Source of the DNA: VGBV01 sp963780395
GTDB taxonomy: Bacteria; Actinomycetota; Thermoleophilia; Solirubrobacterales; 70-9
Assembly: GCA_963780395.1 (NCBI GenBank)
Contig: CAWABY010000015.1
Location: 151,232 to 215,231, forward strand
Length of the DNA: 64,000 nt
Direction: 5' to 3'
In this document: piece by piece, positions 7,881 to 16,037 of the stretch
How the letters are laid out: the number at the start of each line of letters is the position of its first letter
Numbering within the stretch: the stretch's first letter is position 1
Notes under the pieces: generated by a model
Seen by the model: only the letters and a program-made list of their open reading frames with translations
Told to the model about the DNA's origin: nothing
The model's database searches: none
Made by a program: the position numbers and the translations under genes

Positions 7881-8765
7881 CTACTCGGTGACCTCCACCT
7901 CGGAGACCATCCCCTTGACCACGTGGGGCGGGCCGCCTGTCTGCTTGTCGGAGATGAAGCAGAAGAAGGCGTAGCTCCCGGGCTCGAGGTTGGCGGTCAC
8001 GATCTGTGACTTGCCTCCGTCGATCACGGTGCTCGATACCGCGTTCTCCTCGCTCGCGAACGGTGGCGGGCCGCTGCCCCCGCCCTGGCTGGTCAGGAAC
8101 TCCTTCGCCTGCTCGATCGTGGCGCCGTCCTTCATCTTCGAGGCCAGGAAGTGGTGCCAGGTGCCACCCTCGTTGTCCAGCAGCAGCTCCTGCTCACCGG
8201 CCTTCAGGCCCTCGCCGCTGAAGCTGTACTCCACGGCGCTGACAGTGCCGTCGGCCTCGGGCAGCTCCGCGTCGCTCTCGCCGGTGACCTCGAAGCTCGT
8301 CAGGCTCTCCGGCGGGGTGCCCTCGTCGGTGGTGGGAAGCACGTAGTAGGTGCCCGCCTCCAGGACCAGGGTCGCCGTCGAGGACTCGCCCTTCTTCGTG
8401 CTGCCGGGGCCTCCGGCGGCCTGGAACCAATCGGCGACCGGCTTGCCCTGGACCGCGTTGTCGAGCTCGGCGATCACTTCCTCTTCCGTGCGGTCCTCAC
8501 CCTCGGCCACGAAGGCGAGCTGGCCGTCCGCGTCGGCATCGGAGCTATTGGTCAGCGTCAGCTCGGCCGGGCCGGCCTCGGCCTCGGCGGGCGCGGTGAC
8601 CTCCGGTGCCTTGCCGCTTCCGCTCACCTCGATCGCTACGGAACTGGGATCGGAAGAACCGCTGTCATCGTCGTCGTCGCCACAGGCGGCGACGGTGGTC
8701 GCGCTCAATGCGAGGGCGGCGAGCAGCGCTACGGCGCGGCGGCCTCCCAGGTCAAACTTGGACAT
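7881..8765 (-). CDS. Cupredoxin-like lipoprotein
   Basis: A 294-residue predicted lipoprotein. The N-terminal hydrophobic segment ends TTVAAC with Cys28 followed by an Asp run, a normal lipobox plus acidic linker. The remainder is beta-rich. The C-terminal half carries a possible type-1 copper set: His in GTWHHFL, Cys in FFCFISD, then His and Met in GPPHVVKGM. The middle region (~70-130) is unassigned. ATG at 8765 is preceded by AAGGGAG at good spacing. Its stop converges with the VOC gene. A surface electron-transfer or copper-binding role is an inference. Confidence 0.72.
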   Translation of the reverse strand: MSKFDLGGRRAVALLAALALSATTVAACGDDDDDSGSSDPSSVAIEVSGSGKAPEVTAPAEAEAGPAELTLTNSSDADADGQLAFVAEGEDRTEEEVIAELDNAVQGKPVADWFQAAGGPGSTKKGESSTATLVLEAGTYYVLPTTDEGTPPESLTSFEVTGESDAELPEADGTVSAVEYSFSGEGLKAGEQELLLDNEGGTWHHFLASKMKDGATIEQAKEFLTSQGGGSGPPPFASEENAVSSTVIDGGKSQIVTANLEPGSYAFFCFISDKQTGGPPHVVKGMVSEVEVTE

Positions 8766-8824
8766 GCCACTCCCTTCCGGGAGGTACCCCTGCCTCCCGA
8801 TCGTTGGACGAGCGCGAGGGTAGC

Positions 8825-9955
8825 TCAGCGACGGCGCTTGCGCTTGCGCGGCGACCCGCCGGACCCGTTCTCGCCTCCGGCGCCGTTGCCTTCCGGAGCA
8901 TCCGGGGAGCTGGGCGCATCGGGCTGGCCGGACGCGTCCGGCGGGCCGGGCGCGTCTGGCTTGTCCCCGGAGACGTCGCGGCCGCGCCCCTCGAGCGCGT
9001 CGCCTCCTGCCCCACCGGCCTCGTCGCCGGGCCGCGTCCAGGGAACTGCCGCCCCGGCTGCCCAGGCCGGCGGCGTTCCCCTGGGCCATCTGCCCAGGAG
9101 CAGCACGCCCAGCGCCAGGAACCAGATGACCAGCGCCAACTGAGCGAACGGCAGCAGGATCACCGCCACCCCGAGCGCGACGCCGAGGGACGCCCAGAAG
9201 CGGGTCATCAAGCCGGTCCGCATCGCCCACACCGACGTGTAGACCATCGCCGTCACCAGGCCCAGCAAGGCGGGCAGCAGCAAGGCTCGTGAGAACGAGA
9301 TCAGCCCTGAATCATCGACCTGGTCCTCCGCCCGCTGCTCAGTCGCATCGCTCACCTCCTCGTCCTCAGTGGTGGTGGGCGTCGTCTCCTCGGTCGGCGT
9401 CGTCGTCACCTCGCCGCCCTGGCCCTCCCCGCCCGCTTGCGCCGGCTCGCCACCGCCGGCCGGCTGCGGCTTCTCGGCGCCCGCCGAGCCGCCGGCGCCC
9501 GCGTCGTCCGGAGCGGCCTCCCCGGACCCCGACGCCTCCGCGACCTCAGCCGCGGGCTCGCTGTCCAGGAACTTCTCGCCGGCGTCCTTGAGCCCGATCG
9601 CCTGCAACGGCCCCTGGATCGCCAGCAGCACGGGCCCGATGAAGCAGAAGGCGACGAGCGCGGGGCGGACGCGGTCGGCACGCGCCCTGGCGGCGATGAA
9701 GAGGACGTATAGCGGCAGCGTGAAGCAGAGCCAGGCCAGCCCGTAGCTGATCCGCGCCAGCAGCAGCCTGCCACCATCCTCGCCGTACTGGGCGAGCAGC
9801 CCGGCGTCCGTATCGAGGTTCTCGCCCGAGGCACCGGCTTGGATCACGATCGAGGCAACGAACAGCACGACACCGAGCAGCGCCGCGTAGCCGGCCGGGA
9901 TCATCAGCCGCCGTTCGCGCGCCAGAAGTTGGGCGCTGTTCGCAGGTGGGTTCAA
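8825..9955 (-). CDS. Multi-pass membrane protein with long Pro/Thr/acidic linker
   Basis: A 376-residue protein with transmembrane segments near residues 18-40, 65-90 and 98-120. A disordered Gly/Ala/Glu/Thr-rich loop follows (~130-215, TTTPTEETTPTTT). Further hydrophobic segments lie near 222-245 and 252-290, then a long soluble Asp/Pro/Gly-rich tail ending PRKRKRRR. Not a family I recognise, though the helix layout is reminiscent of DUF4386-like proteins. It ends 59 bp upstream of the cupredoxin lipoprotein on the same strand, so the two may be co-expressed. Function unknown. Confidence 0.7.
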   Translation of the reverse strand: MNPPANSAQLLARERRLMIPAGYAALLGVVLFVASIVIQAGASGENLDTDAGLLAQYGEDGGRLLLARISYGLAWLCFTLPLYVLFIAARARADRVRPALVAFCFIGPVLLAIQGPLQAIGLKDAGEKFLDSEPAAEVAEASGSGEAAPDDAGAGGSAGAEKPQPAGGGEPAQAGGEGQGGEVTTTPTEETTPTTTEDEEVSDATEQRAEDQVDDSGLISFSRALLLPALLGLVTAMVYTSVWAMRTGLMTRFWASLGVALGVAVILLPFAQLALVIWFLALGVLLLGRWPRGTPPAWAAGAAVPWTRPGDEAGGAGGDALEGRGRDVSGDKPDAPGPPDASGQPDAPSSPDAPEGNGAGGENGSGGSPRKRKRRR

Positions 9956-9991
9956 GGCGCGCGCATCTTAGAAGCAGGCGGCCGCGCGCGG

Positions 9992-10438
9992 CTAGCCGCG
10001 CTCATGGAAATAAAACTCGGGCAGGGCGCCCTCGATCACCTCGGCTGTCATGCGCTGGGCGACCTCGAGGTTGCCGGTGCGGACGGCGATGTCATCCAGG
10101 GTGACGATGCCGGTCAGCTCTCCGCCCTCGACCACGGGAAGCCGGCGGATGCGGTGCTGGACCATCAGTGCCGCCGCCTCCTCCAGGTCCATCTCCGGGC
10201 TGCCGGAGATCAGCGGCCGCGAGGCGTGCTCGCCGGCCGGCGCCGTCAGCGCCAGGTCGTCCGCGGCCACCCGCACCGCCACGTCGCGGTCGGTGATCAT
10301 CGCCGCGGGAGCGCCCTCGGGGTCGCAGATCACGACCGATCCGACGCTGCGATCGCGCATCAGGCGCGCCACGGCGCGGACCTCCTCTCCCTCGTCGGCG
10401 GTGATGACCCCCGCGGTCATGATCTCGCGGAGCTGCAT
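9992..10438 (-). CDS. CBS-domain pair protein
   Basis: A 148-residue stand-alone Bateman module. CBS1 begins MQLREIMTAGVITADEGEEV and ends around MITDRDVAVRV. CBS2 spans RPLISGSPEMDLEEAAALM to ELTGIVTLDDIAVR. Such modules bind adenine nucleotides and are thought to sense energy state. Start ATG 10438 was chosen because it begins exactly at the domain and leaves 35 bp to the divergent neighbour; the longer frame to 10489 would overlap that gene. The target of regulation cannot be read from context. Confidence 0.85.
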   Translation of the reverse strand: MQLREIMTAGVITADEGEEVRAVARLMRDRSVGSVVICDPEGAPAAMITDRDVAVRVAADDLALTAPAGEHASRPLISGSPEMDLEEAAALMVQHRIRRLPVVEGGELTGIVTLDDIAVRTGNLEVAQRMTAEVIEGALPEFYFHERG

Positions 10439-10473
10439 GGCGGCAGCGTACCTGCTGGTCCTATGCTCCCGGC

Positions 10474-11616
10474 GTGCCCCTGCTTTCACGCCAGCGCGGC
10501 CCTATCGCCCTCTACGGCGCCACCGGCTACACGGGCAGGCTGACCGCCGCTGAGCTGGCGAAGGCCAAGGTCGAGTTCGTGATCTCCGGGCGGAGCCGCG
10601 CCAAGCTCGAGGCGTTGGCGGAACAGCTCGGCGGGGACGTCGGCGTGCAGCCCGCGTCATTGGACGATCCTGCATCGCTGCGCTCGCTGCTGGACGGGTG
10701 CGCCGCGGTGATCGACTGCGCCGGCCCCTTCACGCTGCACGGCGAGCCCGTGTTGCGCGCGGCCGTCGAGACCGCCACCCATTACCTGGACACCACCGGC
10801 GAGCAGCCCTACATGCGCCTGGCGCTGGAGCGCTATGGCCCCGGCGCCGCAGACGCCGGCGTGGCGGTGATCCCGGCGATGGGCTTCGACTACGTCCCCG
10901 GCGACATGATCGCCTCGCTCACCGCCGAGGGGATGGGCGAGGTCGACGAGGTGCTGCTGGCCTACGCCGCCTCCGGATTCGGGGCGACCCGCGGCACCAT
11001 GCTCTCGGCCCTGGAGATACTGAAGGGCGGCGACGTCGAGTGGCGCAAGCTGCAGTGGCGGCGGGCCGATCAGAGCGTTGGTCGCGGCAGCTTCGAGTTC
11101 CCTGACCCGATCGGGCGCAAGCGCATGATCCGCTACCCGGCCGGCGAGCAGATCACTGTCCCACGCCACATCCGCACGCGCCGGGTGCGAACGATGATCA
11201 GCGCCTCCTCGCTGGCGCCCGAGGCGCTGGGCCCGGCGCTGCCGCTGCTGACCAGGCCGACGGGGCTGGCCATGCGGACGCCGCTTCGGCGGGCTGTCGG
11301 GGCGATGATCTCGCGGCTGCCGGAGGGCCCGAGCGCCGAGGACCGGGCGGCCGCCAGGTTCACGATCGTCTGCGACGTGACGAGGGGCAGCAAGCGGCGT
11401 CGCGGCGTGATCCGGGGGTCGGACGTGTACGGGCTGACCGCGGCCGCCGTGGCCCGCGGAGCGATCATCGCCGCCCAGGGCGGCATACCCGGTTCGGGCG
11501 GCCTCGCTCCGTCTCAGGCCTTCGAGCCGCGCCTCTTCCTCGAGGACCTCGCGCCCTTTGAGGTCGAATGGGAAGTCGAGTCCGAGCCCCGCGAGCCCGC
11601 CGCCGTGGCGGCCTAG
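10474..11616 (+). CDS. Saccharopine dehydrogenase-like NAD(P)-binding protein
   Basis: A 380-residue protein with an N-terminal Rossmann fold (IALYGATGYTGRL) and the AVIDCAGPF and YLDTTGE segments. These are typical of the saccharopine dehydrogenase-like branch that includes trans-acting enoyl reductases of mycobacterial lipid synthesis (Rv2449c/Rv2953-like) as well as uncharacterised reductases. Lysine metabolism is unlikely from this architecture. GTG start at 10474. It abuts the next gene (TAG directly followed by ATG at 11617), so the two are probably one operon. Confidence 0.78.
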   Translation: MPLLSRQRGPIALYGATGYTGRLTAAELAKAKVEFVISGRSRAKLEALAEQLGGDVGVQPASLDDPASLRSLLDGCAAVIDCAGPFTLHGEPVLRAAVETATHYLDTTGEQPYMRLALERYGPGAADAGVAVIPAMGFDYVPGDMIASLTAEGMGEVDEVLLAYAASGFGATRGTMLSALEILKGGDVEWRKLQWRRADQSVGRGSFEFPDPIGRKRMIRYPAGEQITVPRHIRTRRVRTMISASSLAPEALGPALPLLTRPTGLAMRTPLRRAVGAMISRLPEGPSAEDRAAARFTIVCDVTRGSKRRRGVIRGSDVYGLTAAAVARGAIIAAQGGIPGSGGLAPSQAFEPRLFLEDLAPFEVEWEVESEPREPAAVAA

Positions 11617-12294
11617 ATGAGCCGAAGCCGTGGCAGGGCTGGCCGCAGACCCACGGTCAGCCTGGACCAGGGGGCCGCGCCCGGGGGCGCGCTGTGTCCC
11701 GCCTGCGGCAAGCCGCTGTTCGTCTGGGTCGAGACCGAGGGCTGGGGCCCGCGCGAGGACCAGGTGATCGATCGCTGCGAGAACTGCGGCCTGGCGGTCG
11801 CCCGCGACGCCGTCCCCAGCGCCACCGAAGCGATCACCCAGCTGCTGGGGGCAAGCGGCAACGGACGCAACGTCTTCCGCGCCCCCAACGCGGCGAGCCT
11901 GCAGGCCTGGCTCGGGGCCGAGAACTGGGCCGCCCTGCGCCCGGGGGACGGCGCGCTGAAGCCCTCGCCTCGGTCGGCGGAGCTGCTGCTGGCCAAACGC
12001 GGCCTGGAGGTGCGCCGCATCCGCCACCTGGCCACCGCGGGAATGGCGTCCATGTGGCAGACCCTGCTGAACCTGCTCACCTTCCACCGCGACTTCGCCT
12101 CCGAGGCGCTTTCGGGCCGCCTGCGTCCAGGGGGCGGCCGCGGCCGGGCCGCCTACGCGATCGACGTCATGGTCACGATCCTGGCGGCGATCCCGACCGC
12201 GATCCTGGCCGTGCTGCTGGAGGGCGGCGCCGTGCTGGCCCGCCGCGGCGGCGTGATCGAGGTCAGCGCGGCGCCGCGCTCGGGCAGCCAGTAA
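11617..12294 (+). CDS. Zinc-ribbon protein with methyltransferase-like C-terminal part and TM helix
   Basis: A 225-residue protein starting immediately after the stop of the preceding gene. The N-terminus has CPACGKPLF and CENCGLA, a four-Cys zinc ribbon (residues ~27-57). The middle reads ENWAALRPGDGALKPSPRSAELLLAKRGLEV, resembling the C-terminal segment of class I methyltransferases (the region after the SAM fold), but no Gly-rich SAM motif is present. A hydrophobic helix lies near 185-205. It may be a shortened derivative of a zinc-ribbon methyltransferase or an unrelated membrane-associated protein. Function unknown. Confidence 0.65.
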   Translation: MSRSRGRAGRRPTVSLDQGAAPGGALCPACGKPLFVWVETEGWGPREDQVIDRCENCGLAVARDAVPSATEAITQLLGASGNGRNVFRAPNAASLQAWLGAENWAALRPGDGALKPSPRSAELLLAKRGLEVRRIRHLATAGMASMWQTLLNLLTFHRDFASEALSGRLRPGGGRGRAAYAIDVMVTILAAIPTAILAVLLEGGAVLARRGGVIEVSAAPRSGSQ

Positions 12295-12318
12295 GCCGGC
12301 GCCGGCCGCGGCTGTCGC

Positions 12319-13152
12319 TTAGGAGGCCAGCTCCAGCGCCAGCGCACCGACGCCGTCGGGGTCCCCGAGGTGCGGCGCCATTCGCTCCTCGTCCACCTCT
12401 CGCGACTCGCTGCCGGCCAGCCGCGTGCCAAGGGCCGCTGCCGCTTCGCGGAGCAGGTGGGGCGTCGATGGCGCGGTCACGATCAGCGAGGGCAGCTCGG
12501 CCTCCCGGAGCGCGGAGAGGGGCATGGACCAGCTCGTGGCGGCTCCGAGCTCGGCGAACAGGATCCGGGGCCGCTCCCGCGCCTGTCCCGTCAGCTCCGC
12601 GGGCAGCCTGGCCGCTCCCGCGCCGATCGCCTCCAGGCCGCCTGACAGGTAGAGGTCGAGCGCCGCCTCCGTGCCCCCCTCGTTGACCGCGTCGCGCATG
12701 GCCACGCGGTCGGCCGAGAGCGGCTCTGTCGCCTCGGGGACCAGGCCGAGCGCCGGCGGCTCGACCAGGACGAGGCCCAGCGCGAGCTCGGGATGGCGCA
12801 GGGCCAGGTCCAGCGCCACGAGGGCGCCGAGCCCGGCGCCGACGAGTACCGCGGGGGCTGCGTCCCTCGCGTCCAGCAGGGCCACCCCGTCCTCTGCCTG
12901 CTCCTCGATCGTCGTGCGCTGATAGCCGTCGGGAACCGTCGACCGGCCCCATCCGCGGCGGTCGTAGAAGAGCGCGGAGACGCGGTCTTCGAGGGCATCA
13001 ACCACGCCTCGCCAGGCCGAACGGCTGGTCGCGGTCTCGTGGACGAGCAGCACCGGCGTCCCCTCGCCGCTCTGGCTGTAGTCGAGCTCGATGCCGCGGA
13101 CAAGGATGACGCCGCCTCCCTCGAGGACCAGCTCGCCGCGGCGCTCAGGCAT
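12319..13152 (-). CDS. Alpha/beta-hydrolase-fold protein lacking the nucleophile serine
   Basis: A 277-residue alpha/beta-hydrolase fold: VLLVHETATSRSAW (oxyanion region), FYDRRGWGRS (strand 4), and a late His in MAPHLGDP. At the nucleophile elbow, where GxSxG is expected, the sequence is LVGAGLGALVAL: residue 107 is Gly (GGG at 12834-12832), not Ser, Asp or Cys. Classical ester hydrolysis is therefore unlikely; a binding, non-hydrolytic or cofactor-free oxygenase-type role is possible. It overlaps the upstream SDR gene as TGATG, so translation is coupled. Confidence 0.78.
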   Translation of the reverse strand: MPERRGELVLEGGGVILVRGIELDYSQSGEGTPVLLVHETATSRSAWRGVVDALEDRVSALFYDRRGWGRSTVPDGYQRTTIEEQAEDGVALLDARDAAPAVLVGAGLGALVALDLALRHPELALGLVLVEPPALGLVPEATEPLSADRVAMRDAVNEGGTEAALDLYLSGGLEAIGAGAARLPAELTGQARERPRILFAELGAATSWSMPLSALREAELPSLIVTAPSTPHLLREAAAALGTRLAGSESREVDEERMAPHLGDPDGVGALALELAS

Positions 13153-13976
13153 CAGCGCTCCAGCGAGCCCCTCGTTGCGGATCCCCAGATGCGGTCGATC
13201 AGCGGCAGCGCCAGCGCGCGCGGGGTGTGTTGTCCAACCAGGGATTGGGCCCGGTTGAGCGCGCCGGGGACGACCACCCGCTTGCCTTGGTCGGTGCCCT
13301 CGACGGCATGGCGGCCGATCTCCTCGGCGGACATCCAGAACGCATCCGGGGTCTCCTCCTCGATTCCCGTCATCCCCGCGATGTCCGTGAATTCGGTCTT
13401 GACCGGCCCCGGGCAGACGGCGGTGACGGTCACCCCGCTGCCGCGCTGCTCCGTGTGAAGCGCCTCGCTGAAGGAGAGCACGAAGGCCTTGCTGGCGGCA
13501 TAGGTGGCAGAGCCCGGGAGCGGTTGAAAGGCGGCCACCGAAGCGACGTTGACGACCGCGCCTCGGCCGCGCTCGGCCATTCCCGGCAGGTAGCGGCTGG
13601 TCAGGTCGACCACGGCCTCGACGTTGAGGCGGACCATGCCGACCATCCGTCCCGGGTCGTTCGCGATGAAGCGGCCCCGTGAGCCGAAGCCCGCGTTGTT
13701 GACGAGCACCTCGACCGAGCGGCCGAGCCCATGGATCTCCCCGGCCAGGCGGTCGCGCTCCTCGGGGTCGATCAGGTCGCAGGCCAGCGCGGCGGCCTCG
13801 ACTTCGTGTTCGCCGGAGAGCTCCGCCGCCAGGCTCTTGAGGCGCTCCTCCCGCCGCGCGACCAGGGTCACGTTGTGCCCCCGCTTGGCGAGCTCGCGCG
13901 CGATCGCGGTGCCGATTCCCGACGAGGCGCCTGTGATCAAAGCGGTGCCGCCTACGGAGGGGTCGGGCAGCGCCAA
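13152..13976 (-). CDS. Short-chain dehydrogenase/reductase
   Basis: A 274-residue classical SDR with TGASSGIG (cofactor), NNAG, a catalytic Ser in NVASVA and YAASK. It also has the PGPVKTEF and FWMSAEEIGRHAVEG features common in the DltE-like subset. The NADP preference is suggested by the basic VARREERL after strand 2. The only usable start is TTG at 13976. A TGATG junction couples it to the hydrolase-fold gene downstream, and the small gene at 13990 lies 13 bp upstream, giving a three-gene unit. Substrate unknown. Confidence 0.85.
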   Translation of the reverse strand: MALPDPSVGGTALITGASSGIGTAIARELAKRGHNVTLVARREERLKSLAAELSGEHEVEAAALACDLIDPEERDRLAGEIHGLGRSVEVLVNNAGFGSRGRFIANDPGRMVGMVRLNVEAVVDLTSRYLPGMAERGRGAVVNVASVAAFQPLPGSATYAASKAFVLSFSEALHTEQRGSGVTVTAVCPGPVKTEFTDIAGMTGIEEETPDAFWMSAEEIGRHAVEGTDQGKRVVVPGALNRAQSLVGQHTPRALALPLIDRIWGSATRGSLER

Positions 13977-13989
13977 CGGCCCGGCTCGT

Positions 13990-14262
13990 TCAGGCGAGGC
14001 CCTCGCGGGCCTCGCGCACCAGGGTGACCGCCTCGGGGAAGATCACCCGGATCGCGTCGCGGACCTGGGCGGCCTGGTCGTCGGGAGACCCCTTGAGCTC
14101 GATCGAGTTGATCGCGGCGACCGTCATGTCGACCGCGAGCTTGATCGCGTTGTCGGCCCAGGCCACCTTCTGGGAGCTCTGCATCTGCTCGGCGAGCTCC
14201 TCCATGCGTCGGCGCATCTCGTCGGGGTCCCCGAAGAGGCCGCCGAATCCTCCGGCTTCCAT
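13990..14262 (-). CDS. Small conserved-looking acidic protein
   Basis: A 90-residue protein beginning MEAGGFGGLFGDPDEM, followed by a charged helix (MRRRMEELAEQMQSS) and a second helical region with NSIELKGSPDDQAAQVRDAIRVIF. It has no signal peptide, cysteine or recognisable catalytic motif. It is first gene of a likely three-gene unit with the SDR and the nucleophile-less hydrolase. Heptad spacing in the first helix suggests oligomerisation. I do not recognise the family. Confidence 0.65.
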   Translation of the reverse strand: MEAGGFGGLFGDPDEMRRRMEELAEQMQSSQKVAWADNAIKLAVDMTVAAINSIELKGSPDDQAAQVRDAIRVIFPEAVTLVREAREGLA

Positions 14263-14324
14263 GTGCCGATCATAGGTGACGATCGGCGCGCCCTTCGCGC
14301 GCCGCGGTCGGGAAGCGTCGGGGC

Positions 14325-14963
14325 GTGGGCAGCACCATCAAGTGCCAGGATCGCGGGGCGGCCGCGGTCGAGCAGGTCGCGCTCGGCCTCCTGATCGCGA
14401 TGCTGTTGGCGGCGGGGGTGGGGGCCCTTGCCGGGGCGCCGCCGAGTGACTCCGCCCGCGAGCTGGGCGGCACGATCGCCCGCCGCATCGCCTGTGCCCC
14501 CCGCCACCCGGTTCCGTGCGGGCGCAACCCGCTGGCGCTTGCCTACGGCTTCCCGCTGGGCAAGCTCGTCCGCTACCTGGCGCCGTCGCTGGACGCGCTC
14601 GCGGACGGCGGACTGCTGCCGGTTGACTACCGCCGCTGCCGGCTGGCGAGCTGCGCCGCGCCCGGGCCCAGGCCGGGGCTGACGGCGTCCGGCCGCAGGG
14701 TCACCGCCTTCACCTCGGTCCAGGATCGCCGTCCCAGCGGGGGTGCGGTGCTCGTCACCTACTGGCTCTACCGCCCCACGCTGGGATGGCGCTCGGTCAC
14801 CGCCGGCGGCGGGCCTCGAGAGCTGGCGGCCGCAGCGGCGATCCGCCTCAACCTCGAACACGATCCCGCCCTGGTCCCGCTGGAGACGCTCGCAGGACGC
14901 AACCACCACCCCTTCCCGCCTCGGGAGGAGCCGCCCTGGCGCTGGCGCGTGCCATCCCGCTAA
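14325..14963 (+). CDS. TadE/pilin-like membrane protein with class III prepilin motif
   Basis: A 212-residue protein whose N-terminus reads CQDRGAAAVEQVALGLLIAML. There is a Gly at residue 11, Glu at +5 after it, then a long hydrophobic helix: the layout cut by prepilin peptidases in Flp/TadE-type pseudopilins. The rest is a soluble domain with four cysteines (IACAPRHPVPC, RRCRLASC), possibly disulfide-bonded outside the cell. GTG start at 14325. It overlaps the convergent downstream gene by 4 bp. No other tad gene is in the window, so it is an orphan here. Confidence 0.65.
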   Translation: MGSTIKCQDRGAAAVEQVALGLLIAMLLAAGVGALAGAPPSDSARELGGTIARRIACAPRHPVPCGRNPLALAYGFPLGKLVRYLAPSLDALADGGLLPVDYRRCRLASCAAPGPRPGLTASGRRVTAFTSVQDRRPSGGAVLVTYWLYRPTLGWRSVTAGGGPRELAAAAAIRLNLEHDPALVPLETLAGRNHHPFPPREEPPWRWRVPSR

Positions 14964-16015
14964 CCGGGCTGAGCGCGCTGCTTCTCCTTCGCAGCCTCCG
15001 AGCTTTCGCTGCGCTGCTCCTTGGCCTCCTCGCGCTCACGGTGCTCGTCGGCCTCCTGGCCGGCGCTGCGGATGAGGCTGCGCCAGTCGGTGGTCCGGAA
15101 GACGAAGGCGAGGGCCAGGAAGCCCAGCAGCGCCGCCCAGGCGGCGACCGCGATCTGCTGGCCGACCGAATAGGTCAGGACCGCGATCGGCCCCGGGCCG
15201 GTCAGGGTCGCCACCAGCAGCGCCTGCTGGGCGCCGGCGCCGCCCGGGGTGAGCGGCAGCAGCGTCGAGACCGCCTGCACGCTCATCACCACCATCACGT
15301 TCTCGAAGGAGCCTCCGATGTGGAAGGCCTCGAGGAAGAACCAGAAGCTGAAGAAGCGCATCACCCAGCCGACCCCCTGCCACAGCGCCACCTCGCGCAG
15401 GTAACGCGGCACGTCGGTGAGGATGACGACGCCCTGCTTCACCTTCTCCCAGAACAGCTCGGCGCGGCGTGCGAGCACCGCGAAGGCGACCACAGCCGCG
15501 ATCGCGAGCGCCGTGACGAAGAAGATCAGCATGTCCGGGTTCTCGGCCCAGAAGGAGATCTCGAACGCGGGCAGGTTCGGCAGCTCGGGCGCCGCCGGCA
15601 GCAGCCCCTGGCTGAGGGCGAAGACGAAGACGAGGACCCCGGCCGTGGTGTCGAACACCGACTGCACGAAGAAGGACGAGGTGATCGCCGGGTAGGACGA
15701 CCGGCGGATCGACTTCTTCGCTAGGAAGATCTTGACCGCGTCGCCGACGCGGGCGGGGATGAAGCTGTTGAGCCCGGCGCCGGCCAGGTACGACGCGGTG
15801 ATCTTTGCGTAGGAGACCTCGCTCTTCGGGTAGGCCGCGCGCAGCACGTTCTGCCAGGCGCGGGTGCGGGCCAGCAGGTGCGCCAGGTAGAACGCCAGCG
15901 CCACCCCCATCGCGAGCCAGCCGATGTCCCCCAGCCGGTCGAAGAACTCGTCGGCCCCCTGCAGGAACCGGTCCCATGACGAGCTCGGGTCGAACCCGAG
16001 CGGTGGCGCGCTCAC
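14960..16015 (-). CDS. Lysylphosphatidylglycerol-synthase-TM/flippase-like membrane protein
   Basis: A 351-residue integral membrane protein of the UPF0104/LPG_synthase_TM family, with about eight helices. Family marks are the polar ASYLAGAGLNSFIPARVGDAVKI segment after helix 2 and LPLTPGGAGAQQALLV in the second half. It lacks the cytosolic aminoacyl-transfer domain of MprF, so it is only the flippase-like part; relatives are often associated with glycolipid or isoprenoid-linked export. The C-terminus is a charged tail. A BrkB-family gene lies 22 bp upstream on the same strand. Confidence 0.85.
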   Translation of the reverse strand: MSAPPLGFDPSSSWDRFLQGADEFFDRLGDIGWLAMGVALAFYLAHLLARTRAWQNVLRAAYPKSEVSYAKITASYLAGAGLNSFIPARVGDAVKIFLAKKSIRRSSYPAITSSFFVQSVFDTTAGVLVFVFALSQGLLPAAPELPNLPAFEISFWAENPDMLIFFVTALAIAAVVAFAVLARRAELFWEKVKQGVVILTDVPRYLREVALWQGVGWVMRFFSFWFFLEAFHIGGSFENVMVVMSVQAVSTLLPLTPGGAGAQQALLVATLTGPGPIAVLTYSVGQQIAVAAWAALLGFLALAFVFRTTDWRSLIRSAGQEADEHREREEAKEQRSESSEAAKEKQRAQPG

Positions 16016-16037
16016 GGCAGGAAGATAGCCAGACCCC

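Noticed and set aside
8766..9230. N-terminal extension of the cupredoxin lipoprotein frame
   Set aside because: It would run out of frame through the membrane-protein gene and bury the lipoprotein signal; an RBS precedes ATG 8765.
12295..12318. GC-rich inverted repeat between convergent genes as terminator
   Set aside because: The stem is short and no T-run follows; in such GC-rich DNA similar repeats are common by chance.
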